Shown here in pieces: positions 11,028 to 25,451 of a stretch of 64,000 bases of DNA. Every line of letters starts with the position of its first letter. Positions within the stretch are counted from its first letter, which is position 1. Source of the stretch: Gymnopus androsaceus JB14 (lineage: Eukaryota > Basidiomycota > Agaricomycetes > Agaricales > Omphalotaceae); NCBI GenBank assembly GCA_009733575.1, contig ML769387.1, positions 62,001-126,000 of the forward strand, given 5' to 3'. Both the position numbers and the translations under genes were made by a program. The notes under the pieces were generated by a model. That model saw only the letters and a list, made by a program, of their open reading frames with translations, ran no database searches and had not been told where the DNA came from.

Positions 11028-12815
11028 ATGCCAATACCCGACTTGCCTGGAAATCTTGTTCCTAAACATTCGCCGGAAGAATCATGGCTGAAGACCTCTG
11101 TCGCTAGACTTTGCCACTTGGAAAATGAAAGGTGCGCTTCCCACATGAAATACATCCCCAAAGTAAAATAACATCGACCCATAGATTTCCTGGATCCCAG
11201 CCTGTTAGTTTTGGGACGAGAGATCTGTTAAAGCTCGAAACTCAAGAGTAATTGTTATATCTGCCCATAAAACAATCCTCCTGCTGAATTTCAAACGATA
11301 GTTTCTGGGTTTGCGAGAAATCTGACGGAATCCGCGTCCTATTATTGATACTCTTCGATGAGAGCGGACAACGGGTCTTTCTTGTGCGAAATGTCCTCCT
11401 TCTCAAGCTCAAAGCTGACCCTCTGTTTCTGTAGATTGATCGCCACAACTCGTACCGCGAGTTGATTGGTCTCTTTTTTCCTCATCATGAAAATCCTATA
11501 AATCCTCTCAGAAACACTCTTGTGGACGGTGAATTGGTTATTGATGTCGATCCACGGACACATCGAGTAAGCTCCCTTCTCAGAACTCATGTCCTGTCTC
11601 GTTTTGAACCGCGATGTTCAGGAAACCATGCGTTTGCTGGCTTTCGATTGTCTCATTGTGGATAACCAGCATATCATGTCTCGACCTCTCGATAAGCGTT
11701 ATGGGGTAAGCTGCACTCTTTTACAAAGATTAACCAGTCTCTTATACCTCTGAAGAGACTGAACGAGTGGTTTTACAAGCCGTATGCAAAGATGATGCGT
11801 GATCACCCTCATGTTGCAGAAGCGCAGCCGTTCCAGTATGTTTCGCTGCACTTCAACCTGATATCATCTAAAGGCGCATAGAATCAAAGTAAAGGAAATT
11901 CAGGTCTGCGTATAACGTGGATCAAGTGTTCTCCTTGGACATCCCTGCGCTTCACCACGAAAACGATGGGCTCATATACACTTGCGTCAACACACCCTAC
12001 ACTGCCGGTACCGATTCAAACGTGTGGGTAAACCTAATAAATCCTTCGTAATTTTCCAACGTTGAATTTTTCTTTCTCGATACTACAGGTTAAAGTGGAA
12101 GCCGCCATCCGAAAATTCGATTGACTTCAAGCTCGTCCTTCGTTTCCCTCCGCTTCCTTCCAACCCTTCCCAACCGGACTATCGCGCCAAGCCCGTGTTT
12201 CTTGCTACACGTGTGGTGTGGAGATCAAGGCGGTGTAGCGCGATATGAACAGTACGACGAGATGAACGTAGACGACGACGAATGGGAAAGGCAAGTGCTT
12301 TCTTATTCTGCTTGGATGTCTAGTGCTTATGCTGGATACAGAATGAAGGCGTCAGGAGAACAATACGATGATCGCATTGTAGAAGTCCATTGGGACCCTT
12401 TCGTCTCGGGCTGGCGAATGATGCGTTTCCGAAATGACAAGCCCAATGGAAATCACAAAACTGTCGTCGATAACATCATTACAAGCATCGCTGACGGAGT
12501 CGAGAAAGAAACTGTGAGTGAAGAGGCTTTCACTAGACGCTATTTCGCTTACGCCGTTCAATGCACTAGCTTTTATCTCGTTCAAACCATATACGTACGG
12601 CATGGAAAGCTCGTCAAGGGGCTCCTGCTGCTCCTACTCAAAATCAAGCGCCACCTACGCGTCCTCCTCCTCCTCCCGCAGGTCCTCCCGCGGCTTTATC
12701 TGTGGCGCGTCCCTCCCAACCCATTCCTCAGGTCGAATTGCGTTACGGGCCTTTGCAGGTCTCTCAATGGAGCAAAGTAGCTGGTCCGAAAGTCGTTTTT
12801 GGCCTTGAGCGGTGA
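11028..12815 (+). CDS. CEG1: mRNA guanylyltransferase (capping enzyme)
   Basis: Nuclear enzyme that transfers GMP from GTP to the diphosphate 5' end of nascent mRNA. Starts MPIPDLPGNLVPKHSPEESW. The nucleotidyl-lysine motif is CEKSDGIRVLLLILFDESGQ; further signatures are DRHNSYRE, LRNTLVDGELVID, LAFDCLIVDNQHIM, NDGLIYTC, LKWKPPSENSIDFKL and MRFRNDKPNGNHKTV. The C-terminal tail is Pro/Ala-rich and ends QWSKVAGPKVVFGLER. Nine short introns were inferred; the one at 12291-12341 has a GC donor and is 51 bp, so unspliced RNA would stay in frame. Two single-base frame breaks, near 11901-11905 and near 12200-12206, would inactivate it as written. Since capping is essential, sequence error is the simpler explanation. 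About 440 aa once frames are joined, normal for the family. Confidence 0.85.
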
Positions 12816-13992
12816 ATCATACCATCCGGCTCCGTGGTCCATTTGCCTTGTCTTCCCTGTCGTTTCCTTGCCTTTCTACCGTCCCTTATACCGCGGTGAA
12901 TAGTTGGGCTCGCGATTAGTGTCATGTATGAGCGCACAGGTACCGGGAGGCTGGAGGAACATGCTATCTCAATGTGCAATTCTTGGATACAAGTGCCGAC
13001 TAATACAGGATCGCTCCCGCTACGTATGGTCTTTTCAACTCTACTTGGGTCAGCTGTACCATCGGATCTTCGTACCGGTGAAACCGATCATCATCTGCGC
13101 TCACTGTCGCGCAGTGCGCAGATATCACGTTCCGTATTGAAGAATGTAGAAGATTCATTCTTCCGATTCTTTTGAAGGAACTCCATTGCACCCATCTTTT
13201 TACTGTAAAGCGGAACCAAATGATTGATTGTAGACCCAGGGCGTATATTCGTATAACAACATCGACGTTTGAGTATGTAGAACATTTGGAAAATCCAAGT
13301 ATTCGTGACAGATCGTGAGTGCGACAACAAAAAGCAAAACAATTTTGGGACAAGAGAAGCCAAAGCAAATGAACAAGAGATGGATGCATGTCTAGTCGTT
13401 ACATTGATGAGAGAGAAAAGGAAAGCAAAAAAGAAAAGAAAAAAATGCAACTTGTCACTGCTACCGGTAGATACTTTGAGGGGAGAGATATTGAAAGACG
13501 TACGTAGATGAAGTGTAAATTGTCAACAAATTGGCGTAGAAACGTGAACGTGAAAGTGAAATAGGACTCGTAGGAGCGTAAGCAGAAGCGCGTGAACGTG
13601 AAGTATGTGCATGTGTCGTGAAGAAATAATGCTGCATTAGCTGTCCGGTGAATGGATAAATGTGAATGATAAATCAGAATAGATGAATGCGGTTGGACGT
13701 GTTGAAAGTCCTGTACAGCTAATGACCTGATGTAACAAAAGTGACGTCTTCAAGTGTCATGAAAGTATCGTTGAACAATGCCAGAGTCTGAAATGTGAAG
13801 GCGCAAGTTTTTGAAAGGAAGCGGATGAGTGGGAATGCAAGTTGATGTGAAGAGAGATGATGTACAGTGGGTGAGAGCGCGCCATGGGGCAAGTGCGGTC
13901 GATCAAGAGAAGGAAGGGAAACGGATGTTTTTTGGGCGGTGAGATTTTGTATGCCGTTCGTAAACAGTGTTAGTGATCATTGAAACGCCAAA
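12816..13992. other. Intergenic, purine-rich
   Basis: Contains the 3' end regions of two convergent genes. A purine-rich tract lies at about 13400-13450, followed by GAACGTGAA-like repetition at about 13540-13600. ORFs at 12904-13175 lack family resemblance. Confidence 0.5.
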
Positions 13993-14640
13993 TCAATTGA
14001 AGAATTCGGGCGACAGTGAAGAGGGAGCGCCGAAATTGGGGTAATCACTGTGTGGCATGGCGCTAGAGCTCGCGAATGAACGCGAACGAGGGAGCGCGCT
14101 TGTGGCGGCAGGAGGCAGAACTGCGTCTGTGGAGCCCAAGTCCACAGATTGCAAGCTTAGTCGGAGACCCTCTACGGGACCTTCCCGAGCCTCGGGCGTC
14201 GATTCGACCGACGAAGTAGAAGATTCGAGACGGTGAGCGCGACGAGGAGGAGTCTGAGGAACTATAGTTAAAAGTTCCGAATACTAAATAAATCACAAAT
14301 TAATTCGCGATAAAATAACGAAAAATAAAAGCAATACCTCCGAGAAACCTGGCCAGACAGGCGAAACTAAACCCTCCAATGAATCCAAGAGATTCTCCGC
14401 AGGACTTTGCGGAGATTGCTCGTGGTCATCCTGCTCAGCTTCTGGGTCACGTTGACCATCGGTGACCCTCCACCATTCAATGTCAGCTAAAACTCTTCTA
14501 GTTGCAGTCTCTGAACCAGATGAACGTCTGTGACCATGACCTGGCCTTGTAGCCGGACCGCTGCTGGAAGAAGAAAGCAAAGTCGGGTAAGGCGAAGACC
14601 GGACGACGGGAGAGGACAAAGTACGACGAAGAGAAGGCAT
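13993..14640 (-). CDS. Conserved-looking small Ser/Pro-rich protein (187 aa)
   Basis: Two exons, 14338-14640 and 13993-14253, joined by an 84-bp intron (GT at 14337, acceptor TTCCTCAG). The frame is intact throughout: 101 plus 86 residues. It begins MPSLRRTLSSPVVRSSPYP, has a short ordered-looking patch RRVLADIEWWRVTDGQ and an acidic Asp/Glu/Gln run, and continues with a Ser/Pro-rich tail ending SLSPEFFN. No domain is recognised; the WWRV patch could be a short interaction motif. No signal peptide or membrane segment. The function is unknown, but an intact frame over two exons and a proper intron support a real gene. Confidence 0.65.
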
Positions 14641-15171
14641 AACGAAGAATAGAGAAGAAAAGCAGCTGCCTACGCAGTGCTGAATATACCGCTTGGCAGG
14701 AGGGAGAAGAAATAATCGGAGTGTGATAGAATTTCCCTTTTATATAATTCCAGCATTTGATCAACTTGAAATCAATCTGGCTTTACTCTTTCCGCGACCT
14801 CTGGCACGAATTCTAATAGATTTCAATCCATCACAATTACAGAACTACAGAACTCTACAGACCCTAACGACAGCTTCGATTCCCTTCAATTCCCTTGTTC
14901 TTCATCCAGCTTCAAAGTTCAAAGTTCTTGAGCACCGCATATCCTTCACCGGTAAATTAAAATCCTAATCACACTTCGGCTAAGCTTGGTTAGCATCTTG
15001 TCCGAAAAAGGGGGAGACAAGACCACAAGCCTCCCGAACGATCTTTTGTCCTCAGACACGGAAAATCCACCTCATACGATCTCCGTAGCGTCGTTATTCG
15101 CGGCCATCTCGTGAATATTTCTGAATCTCTATTCTGTGAACAAATGAAAAACAGTGGCGTTCCTGTGGGCC
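14641..15171. other. Intergenic
   Basis: Upstream region of the small Ser/Pro-rich gene. No gene or repeat recognised. Confidence 0.5.
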
Positions 15172-16985
15172 TCATGGCATCATTACCGAACCGGCTCGCG
15201 CGCTCAACTGATGGCGCCAAATTTGCCCTTCTAAATCGCGTCCCTTCGCGTCCTTGTTCTCGAATCCACAGTCAAAGACCTTCTTGGACGTAATAACGCG
15301 TAAAAACGCGTCCAAATGTTGACTATCGACGCGAAGGGTCTGGATAAGGTACCACTTGATCAATTCGACACTGATCCAGAGGCTACCATCATAGTCATCT
15401 GCACCCACGATTCACTGCACAATACCAAGTCAAGTCTCAGAGATTTGTATTTATAGTGCCCATGGAAAAAAAGTTCTCCTCAGAGAGAAAATGAGCTTTC
15501 TTTGGCTCGGTACAAGATCGGAGTTTATCATCATCATCATCGAGTAAGCATGCAAAATGATGTCTGCCATCCTTGTCAAATTCCTTAGTGCTACAAAGAC
15601 AAGTATATCCCGCGGTAGGCAGAGCAGAGTTTCGGATCGAGTCAAATGCAGATTAATTGAGGTGTTAGTTACTTTTTGAACAAAACCAGGTACTCCACTG
15701 GGGCGAAGAATTCAGTCGTCATGAGAATCCAGACTTCTTCCTGTTCGATATCGCTGGCGGCTGTATCGATATCCGACGTCCGACAGAGCTTCTGAGGGAG
15801 GAATTACGATGATGCTTGACTGACTTCATCGTAAGTAGAAGCGTCGCGCTTCGAAAAACTTTTGGGCAACTTCGAAAGCGAAAGCTAGTCTGCCAGGATA
15901 CGTCCGAACTTTTCGTGGTCATTTGAGACTCGAGTACAAGGAGTGGAGCTCGAGACACCAAGACACCCGGCTCTGATATCCATCTGCCAATGAGAGACAG
16001 GTCACGTAGGTTCGCTAGTCGATCTTCATTGTTCAAGTACCTTCTGCGCGCATTTTCAGTAGTCCTTGGTGGTCCATAGTGTACCTTGTATAGTGCTCAA
16101 TTAGACCTAAAACAACTGTCGCGGAAGCTTCTCACTTTATCATCACGTCGAAGAATGCACAATGCCTGGAAAGGGAATGTAATGATTAATGTCTTGAATT
16201 CGGTAGCCATATGTACGTCCACGCGGTCACCTGAGCGTACCGAAAGTTTAGTAAGGAAAAATTGCAAATCCTCTTCGAGTTTGTTCGTATGAGTAGGTCT
16301 GTACCAGAGTTCAATCAGTCATGAAGAGAGTATGCATCGCACCACAAAGCATAGGTACTTACAGTCTCAGGGATGTTGGTAGACTTTTTGATCGTCACTG
16401 CAGACGACCAATAATCACGAGCACGCGAGTGCTACGGATAGTGTCCAAGCAGCCACATCCATCCAAGTGTCGTAAGACAACGGCGGTACTGAATTCATCT
16501 CGTTCTCGAGGGTAGTGATTATCGCAGAATCAGATGCACTAAAATATCATCGATAAATGGGTGACATAGATACGTACGAGTTTCGACCTGTTTCAAGGGG
16601 AGAAACTAAAGAGATTTAGGAGCTAGGCCGAGGTATTTTAACGATGACGGGGACGAAGAAGCCAAGTGCGGATGGCTGTTCATAGAGATGAATAGGTCTC
16701 CATAAGCACAATGTACTAGGGCACGTACTATGACCGCGGAACCTGACATGTCCCAGCTATAGTCCCATTCATGTTGCCAGAGGCTTACGAAGTCTCTGGC
16801 TACGAAATAGCAGTTCGGGTCGCCAGCATTGTAGACTTTTAACTTTGCATCCCGACGTTCGCGTCCCGTTTACGAAGATCCTCGCAAGGATCCAAATAGC
16901 GGTATTCTTGAACGAAACGTAGACGCCAAATACACTAGACAGAAACCGTATCAGAAAACATGCTTTCTCCCGTTAACGGCAGCGG
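15172..16985 (-). CDS. Unrecognised multi-exon protein-coding region
   Basis: Several protein-like segments line up on the minus strand, mostly joined by plausible introns: AGDPNCYFVARDFVSLWQHE (about 16.8 kb), SVPPLSYDTWMDVAAWTLSV (about 16.45 kb), LEEDLQFFLTKLSVRSGDRV (about 16.25 kb), RYLNNEDRLANLRDLSLIGR (about 16.0 kb), LAFAFEVAQKFFEARRFYLR (about 15.87 kb), EEVWILMTTEFFAPVEYLVL (about 15.7 kb) and KEFDKDGRHHFACLLDDDDD, ending at a TGA at 15437-15439. A further coding-like segment (DGSLWISVELIKWYLIQTLR) lies at 15172-15408 and may belong to it. At least one frame change is needed near 16.85 kb and another near 15.8 kb. I do not recognise the family; start and end are approximate, and decay cannot be excluded. 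Confidence 0.35.
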
Positions 16986-17853
16986 GGTGAAACTTGAACA
17001 CCTAGTATCCTTACTAGGCGTTGTCCGGCTGCTGATGCAGACATATTATAACGGAATCACAAGTAATATTCCTGGAAATGAAGGTCGGGTTCACGTTGAG
17101 TGAGCTGATTGTTCGCTCGTTGTTGCATTAAGAGTTCCTAGCTCAAAGGCAATTCAAAAGAAACTATCATGAGTTGGCAGGCGGCTAGGGGGCTGTCAGT
17201 GTTCAAATAGTGGTAGGTGGGGCCTAGAGTTTTGGGCGTTGTGAATGATCGAAGATATTGGCACATTCTAGACGCAACTATAGTGCGATTTCGGAATGAT
17301 GTTCCTGGTGTTGAGATTGCTCGTTAGTGCGATAACTCGAGTCAAAGGACACGTACGGCTTCCTGTACTTGCATGCGTCTTCCTGCACCATGCGGGATGA
17401 ATAGAGAAATTTCATCGTGAAATCGATGCGCAATCGTTTGCCAAAGGAATTGATTCAACAACCATAGCTGATTGAGTCTGGTCTCTATGAAATAAGATTG
17501 AATCGCGTTGTAAAATAATACAGGCTTGAAGAAGCTTGAAGACTTGACAAAAAGACGAGCAAAGATCCTAATTGCGATGTCACTAAGCGTAATTTGATGG
17601 CTTCAACTTCCCTACCTCCACGCAGAACCTGTGAAGAGAATGGATTGAAGCATTAAGCGTATGATAATATCGTGAGAGGAATTTTTCGTTGCCCACTCGT
17701 GACACGGTCCCGTGCTTTGTCTTTCCCTCTCTTCCATGATGAACTCAGAACGCGTACGAATGTGGCGCGCACTGAGACGCTACAGCAAAGGTATAAGTAC
17801 AACTTGCTTTTATTCTTAAATATATTACATGAAATTCAGGGCTACACTGGCAG
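16986..17853. other. Intergenic
   Basis: No gene, RNA or repeat recognised on either strand. Confidence 0.45.
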
Positions 17854-19911
<2,058 letters not shown>

Positions 19912-20212
19912 GGGTGGTAAAAGTCGCGGAAAACGGCTGATTTGTCGTTCTTTCCCTCAAAGCTTCTTGTGCTTTATAAGTGCTCTGGTTGATAACATCT
20001 TGAGCTACTAATGATCTTCGCCCCGAGCTCCCGTATCAAATGATTCCTTTTTCTCTTCTTAATAATTAGCTCCTCCCATAGAATGTTAGTTACGCCATTG
20101 ACGGCAATTGATATTGGTTGTCGCGCGATTCGTTCGTTATGCCGAGGTCATGGGTCTGGAGAGAAGGATATAATACAGCTGAGGCTTCCCAGCTTTCAAG
20201 GTTTCCAGCAAG
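19912..20212. promoter_or_regulatory. Divergent promoter, sulfatase and sugar transporter
   Basis: A 301-bp spacer between two start codons. On the minus strand TATAAAG lies at about 19972-19978, some 60 bp upstream of the sulfatase ATG. On the plus strand GATATAATA lies at about 20167-20175, some 40 bp upstream of the transporter ATG. The arrangement permits co-regulation. Confidence 0.5.
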
Positions 20213-22448
20213 ATGGCACCTTTGAAGGACATCAAGGCAGCAATCACGCCCAAATTGCTTGCAATAACATTGTTCTTGGCTTTAGGGAACGTCATTTATG
20301 GATGTAAATGATATTCGCTGTATTCCTCGTCTTACTCTCGCTAAAATATCACCAAGATGACACGGCAAGCTTCGGTGGTGTCCAAGCCATACCGGCTTTT
20401 GGGTGAGTCTGATTTTCGTTATCATTTGAAATCTGTTGGAATTCTCAACCCTTTTCTAGTAAACAATTTGGGGTTTTCGAGCCTTCTCTGAAAACCTATG
20501 CTCTTCCTGCGAAAACTTCTTCACTTTTGACGAGCTTGGCATTTGTCAGTTTCTTTCATTTCACAACAGCTTCTATTGATTATTTAAATCAAAATAGGCT
20601 GGTAAACTGATCGGTACAATTTTTATCGGACCCTGTACGGAACGCTTTGGCCATCGTTTTGGGATGTACCTGTTATGCATCGTCACCATCGTTGGCGCAA
20701 TCATCCAGTGCACTTCCAAGAAGGCCGCTCAATTTATTATTGGCCGAATTGTTGTATATATTGGTGTTGGAATAGTAGAGAATGTAGTCCCGTAAGATCT
20801 GCACATTTTTTCCAGGATCTGCATCTGATCTGCGTTGATGTTTCGTTCTACAGGACATACCAAAGTGAGATTGTTCCTGCTCCAGCCCGAGGCTTCGTTG
20901 TTGGTAGCCTTCAAATGTTCTTGGTATGCGGCTCGTTAGTCGCTTCAGGCGTCAATCGAAGATACAGTACATCTGTCGTAAGCAGCGGCTGGATTATCGT
21001 GAGTCTGTTGTGAATCATCAGCGTCTTCCGAGTGTTTAATGGATTTAATCTGCAGCCTGTATCGATCCAGCTCGTTACCCCAATCATCATTCTCGCCGGA
21101 CTTTTCTTTATACCTCCATCGCCTCGATGGCTTCTTTACAAAGGTCGTCGTGACGAGGCTATCGCTGTCCTAGAAAGTGTGAGACCAAAGAAAGACGTGG
21201 CTGCTGGACTTTGCGTTGAGGAGGCAAATGCTATTGAAGAGAGCATTCGTGAAGAAGCAGAACGACGCCAGTCTGGCTCCGCTGAAAAGCTTGGATGGCT
21301 TGATCTTTTCAAAGGTCCCAATCTGCGTCGCACTGTTATCGCTACTATGGGTCAGTTTCGAACGTTCTTCCAATCATGTGTACCGTTGACAACATTATCT
21401 CTTAGTATTTGCATTCCAGCAACTCACCGGTACGCGATTAGCGTTTTCCTGATGGAAACGTACTGTTTTTGATTTTTTTCCAACTTTACTAGGCCAAGGA
21501 TTCAGCAGCCAATATGGAACGTAGGTGCTTATCACGATTCGGTGGCAAATGCAACCTGATTTAAATTGGAAAGATAGTGTGTTTTATATCCGAGAGGGCT
21601 TGGGAAGCAAATCCTTCACTTATAGGTGAACATAACCCGTTCCTGCTCCAGTAGTACCACCCGGAACTAAACCCAATCCTCAGCTTGATTAACACGGCAG
21701 TCTCCCTTCCAGTCTGTTTCCTGGGCATGGTGCTCCTGGAATACTTTGGCCGTCGACCCGTGTTGATAGGCGGGGCTTTCTTTCAGAGTTTGTTCCTCTA
21801 TATCGTTGCTGGAATCGGTGGTCAAGCTGGAACGCAGCCCAAGGCAAACATAAACATGATGATAGCTGCTACGATGCTCTTTAATTTTAGCTTTTCTGCT
21901 TCATGGGCACCGTTGTCTTATGTCGTGTAAGTCTGATATTTTATCAAGTGCCTACATGCTCATCTTGATGTACAGAGCATCTGAAGTGGGCACCGGTGCT
22001 CTCCGAGAAAAGACGATGGCTTTCTCATCCATTATAAACGTCATCTGCGCGTTTGTAGTATCGTTTACACTGCCATACCTTTTGAATCCACCATTCGCAA
22101 ACTTACAAGCTCGAGTGGGATACATCTATGGTAAGTATTGTGGTCATCAGTGATCACATCCGTCTTTAGACTGTTATCGACTGATCGTGCCCATGTGTCT
22201 CTCTAGGTTCCATCGCTGCTGTTGCGATGTTTTATGCGATTTTCTTCGTTCCAGAGACAAAAGGACGAAGCTTGGAAGAATTGGATGAGCTCTTCGAGCA
22301 CAGGCCGTCTATACCAGCTTGGAAATTTAGTTCGACAAAGACAGCTGGAGTAGGTGCGAAGATCAGAGTTCTGGAGGGGAGCGACGAAAGATCAAAGCAG
22401 AGAAACATCGACGAGGATACCACGTTTGATGGAGATGGGAAAGAATGA
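20213..22448 (+). CDS. MFS sugar transporter (maltose/lactose permease type)
   Basis: Twelve-TM major facilitator of the sugar porter family, expected in the plasma membrane. It starts MAPLKDIKAAITPKLLAITL. Family signatures are ERFGHRFGMYLLCIVTI (RFGRR-like loop), GVGIVENVVPTYQSEIVPA, IPPSPRWLLYKGRRDEA, FAFQQLTGQGFSSQYGTVFY, LLEYFGRRPVLIGG and the terminal PETKGRSLEELDELFE. About ten introns, all with GT-AG ends, keep the frame open to the TGA at 22446-22448, so this gene is intact. The substrate is not determined by sequence; the ENVVP-YQSE loop resembles fungal alpha-glucoside and lactose permeases. Neighbouring sulfatase on the other strand shares the promoter. Confidence 0.85.
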
Positions 22449-22654
22449 TCGTGCCAGGGTTGAATATTGAATGCTGTATCTCCGTCTCTAAGTAGTCTCT
22501 CTTATCATACATCGCGAAACTTGAAGTTTAAGCTCTAGGCTCTGACTTGGCCTGAAGCAGAAACTGCCAAGAATTGATGCGTTGCCGTGCGAGGTGCCTG
22601 TCAGTGTATGCGTTTCTATGTCCGAACAAGGCCCGCAACTCGTAATGTACATAA

Positions 22655-22662
22655 TATAAAAG
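22655..22662 (+). promoter_or_regulatory. TATA box of the lectin-like gene
   Basis: TATAAAAG, 120 bp upstream of the ATG at 22782, which would leave a short 5' leader of roughly 90 bases. Confidence 0.5.
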
Positions 22663-22781
22663 GGCATCGATGTTCAACAGAACCTCATTTCTCTTTCCCT
22701 TTCTCTTTGCCTTCATTCCTTGTTTCCGGTCCTGCAAGTCGGGCATTACCTTCTTTTATATTTCATACGCTCTCTACCAAG

Positions 22782-25451
22782 ATGGTTCGCGCTACGATTA
22801 TTGCTCTGCTCAGTGTTGGTTTCGCCATCGCTGCCCCTATCCATCCGCGAGATGTAACTCTGGATCCCGTTGCCACAGCTCAGGCTCAAGTGCGGGACGA
22901 CACCGCTACGCGGGCGTTCTCCGCTGCAGAGATTCAGGCTTCGAATGGACAGTGTCTTTCGATAGACCCCGACTCTGGTGACTTTCGTGAAAATCTCATT
23001 CCTGTCAGTATTCTACCTTGTAATGGAAGTGCGGGACAGCAATGGGACGTGATTACCGCAGGTAGGTTTGAAGCCTAAACCTTCCGCTCAACCAATTGAG
23101 CTTGATATTATTTTCAACTTACAACAACAAAAAAACTAATTTTCTCGTCTTTGTAGGAGTACACAATAACGTACCTGGAACTGCGTTGTTTGTGAGCAGT
23201 TTGGTGAGATATTACTCTTAAGATATTGGTGGCTGTTGCACTAAACCGAGTGCATTTCAGACTCAAGGATGCTTGAACTTCGACCCCAGACGCGCTGCGG
23301 GTAATCAGGTTCTCCTGTTCTCTTGTGGAGGGCGCGCAGATGGAGGTAAGCTTTCAGAGTCTGATTTTACGTACAGTTTAAGTGAACGAAATTTGCTCTA
23401 GGTGGAACTGTAACGAATTCCCAGCTATTCACCTTTGCGAGCAACAGCACCAGCATTCCGCTTCTGCCCACCAATCAGGCTGACACCTGTTTATTCAGCA
23501 ACAACGGACTTCTCGATGACACGTCCTGTGATACTTCGAGCCCTGCTGCAGACGAAATTTTCACTATTGTGGGCGGGACCACAGATTCATCGTCTGGCTC
23601 AGCAGCCTCCGCATCTGCTATCACTGATGTAGCGGTAGCTATTTCCTCCTCTGTCGCTGTAACTTCCGCAGCCTCCACCTCCTCCGTCGCTGTAACTTCT
23701 GCATCCACGACTTCTTCAGCGCCTCTCATCACAGCAACTACCGTCCTTGACCCTGCTGCAGTTGCTCAGGCTCAAGTTCGCGATGACACTGCTACTCGGG
23801 CCTTCTCAGCCGCACAGATCCAGTCGAATGGCCAGTGTCTTACTGTCAACGCCAACTCTGGGGATTTCCGCGAAAATCTTATTCCCATCACTATCCAAGA
23901 CTGTGACGGAAGTACAGGACAGCAATGGGACGTGATCACAGCAGGTAGGTTCGCTCAACCAATTGAGCTTGATAATATATTGCTACAAAAAAAACTTACT
24001 TTTTTGATCTTTTTAGGAGTACACAATAACGTACCCGGAACTGCGTTGTTTGTGAGCAGTTTGGTGAGATATTATTCTTAAGGTATTGGTGACCGTTGCA
24101 GACTGAGTACATTTTAGACTCAAGGATGCTTGAACTTCGACCCCAGACGCGCTGCGGGCAATCAGGTTCTCCTGTTCTCTTGTGGAGGGCGCGCAGATGG
24201 AGGTATGCTTTAAGAATCAGACTCTGCGTACAGTTTAAGTGAACGAAATTTCCTTTTAAGGTGGAACTGTAACGAATTCCCAGCTCTTCACCTTTGCTAA
24301 CAACAGCACGACTATTCCGTTGGTGACCACCAGTCAAGCCAACACCTGCTTGTTCAACAACAACGGGTTCCTTGATGATACTTCCTGTGATACTTCGAAC
24401 CCTACTGCAGACGAAATTTTCAACATTGTGGGCGGGACCGCGGATTCATCTTCTGGCTCAGCAGCCCCCACGTCTGCTATCACTGATGTAGCTTCTTCGG
24501 CAGTAGCTACTTCCTCCTCCGTCGCTGCAACTTCCGCAGCCACTACCTCCTCCGTCGCTGCAACTTCCGCAGCCACTACCTCCTCCGTCGCTGCAACTTC
24601 CGCAGCCACTACCTCCTCCGTCGCTGTAACTTCTGCATCCACGACTGCTTCGGCACCTCTCATCACAGCAACTACCGTCCTTGATCCTGCTGCAGTTGCT
24701 CAGGCTCAAGTTCGCGATGACACTGCTACTCGGGCTTTCTCAGCCGCACAGATCCAGTCGAATGGCCAGTGTCTTACTGTCAACGCCAACTCTGGGGATT
24801 TCCGCGAAAATCTCATTCCTATCACTATTCAAGACTGCGACGGAAGTGCAGGACAGCAATGGGACGTGATTACTGCAGGTAGGTTCGAACTCAAAGCCTT
24901 CAGAGCCCCGCTCAATCAATTGAGCTTAATGTTATATTGCTTCAACAAAAAAATAAACTGATATTAATTTTTTTTAGGAGTTCACAATAATGTCCCTGGA
25001 ACTGCTTTGTTCGTGAGCACTCTGGTGAGATTATTATTCTCGAGGTATCGGTGGGTACTGCAAGCTAAACCGGGTACATTTCAGACTCAAGGATGCTTGA
25101 ACTTCGACCCCAGACGCGCTGCGGGTAATCAGGTCCTCCTGTTCTCTTGTGGAGGACGTGCAGATGGAGGTAAGTCTTGAATGAGACTTTGTGTTCAGTC
25201 TATCTTAAATTCGCTCCAGGTGGAAGTGTAACCAATTCCCAGCTCTTCACCTTTGCTAACAACAGCACGACTGTTCCGCTGGTGACCACCAGTCAGGCCA
25301 ATACTTGCTTGTTCAGCAACAACGGGTTCCTCGATGATACTTCCTGTGATACTTCGAACCCTACCGCCGACGAGGTACGTTTTTGCTATGTTTGAAGCAA
25401 AGCCGGTATCTGACTGATGCGGCTTCGTAGCTTTTCACCATTGTGCCCTAG
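22782..25451 (+). CDS. Secreted triple-module beta-trefoil (ricin-B-type) lectin-like protein
   Basis: Signal peptide MVRATIIALLSVGFAIAAPI, then three nearly identical modules of about 166 aa. Each has AQAQVRDDTATRAFSAA, NGQCL, GQQWDVITA (QxW), NNVPGTALFVSSL, QGCLNFDPRRAAGNQVLLF and NSQLFTFANNST, as in ricin-B/CBM13 folds, ending in a Cys-containing CDTS..ADEIF segment. Ser/Thr/Ala-rich linkers, probably O-glycosylated, join modules 1-2 and 2-3; the second holds four 11-residue repeats. Every module has three introns at the same positions, and a last intron precedes the final LFTIVP. All frames are open. About 650 aa. Likely an extracellular or cell-wall carbohydrate-binding protein; no catalytic domain is visible. 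Confidence 0.75.
24514..24645 (+). repeat. 33-bp tandem repeat, four copies, in the lectin linker
   Basis: Unit TCCTCCGTCGCTGCAACTTC plus 13 bases, repeated four times, the last copy diverged. It encodes SSVAATSAATT, a mucin-like linker. The first linker (23.63-23.72 kb) has only about two diverged copies, so the linker length differs between module pairs. Confidence 0.8.

Noticed and set aside
12291..12341. Reading through this CEG1 intron as coding sequence
   Set aside because: It is in frame without stops, but the inserted residues have no counterpart in guanylyltransferases and the GCAAGT...CAG ends make splicing likelier.
12904..13175. Overlapping ORFs downstream of CEG1
   Set aside because: No family resemblance, two frames compete, and the region has the features of a 3' untranslated region.
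15520..15545. ATC repeat near 15530 as a microsatellite feature
   Set aside because: Only a few copies of ATC/GAT, which encode the Asp run of the unrecognised gene; too short to list as a repeat.
23475..24709. Long minus-strand ORFs opposite the lectin gene (Glu/Ala/Val-rich repeats)
   Set aside because: They are the antisense of the Ser/Thr/Ala-rich linkers; the plus strand has the signal peptide, introns and domain motifs.
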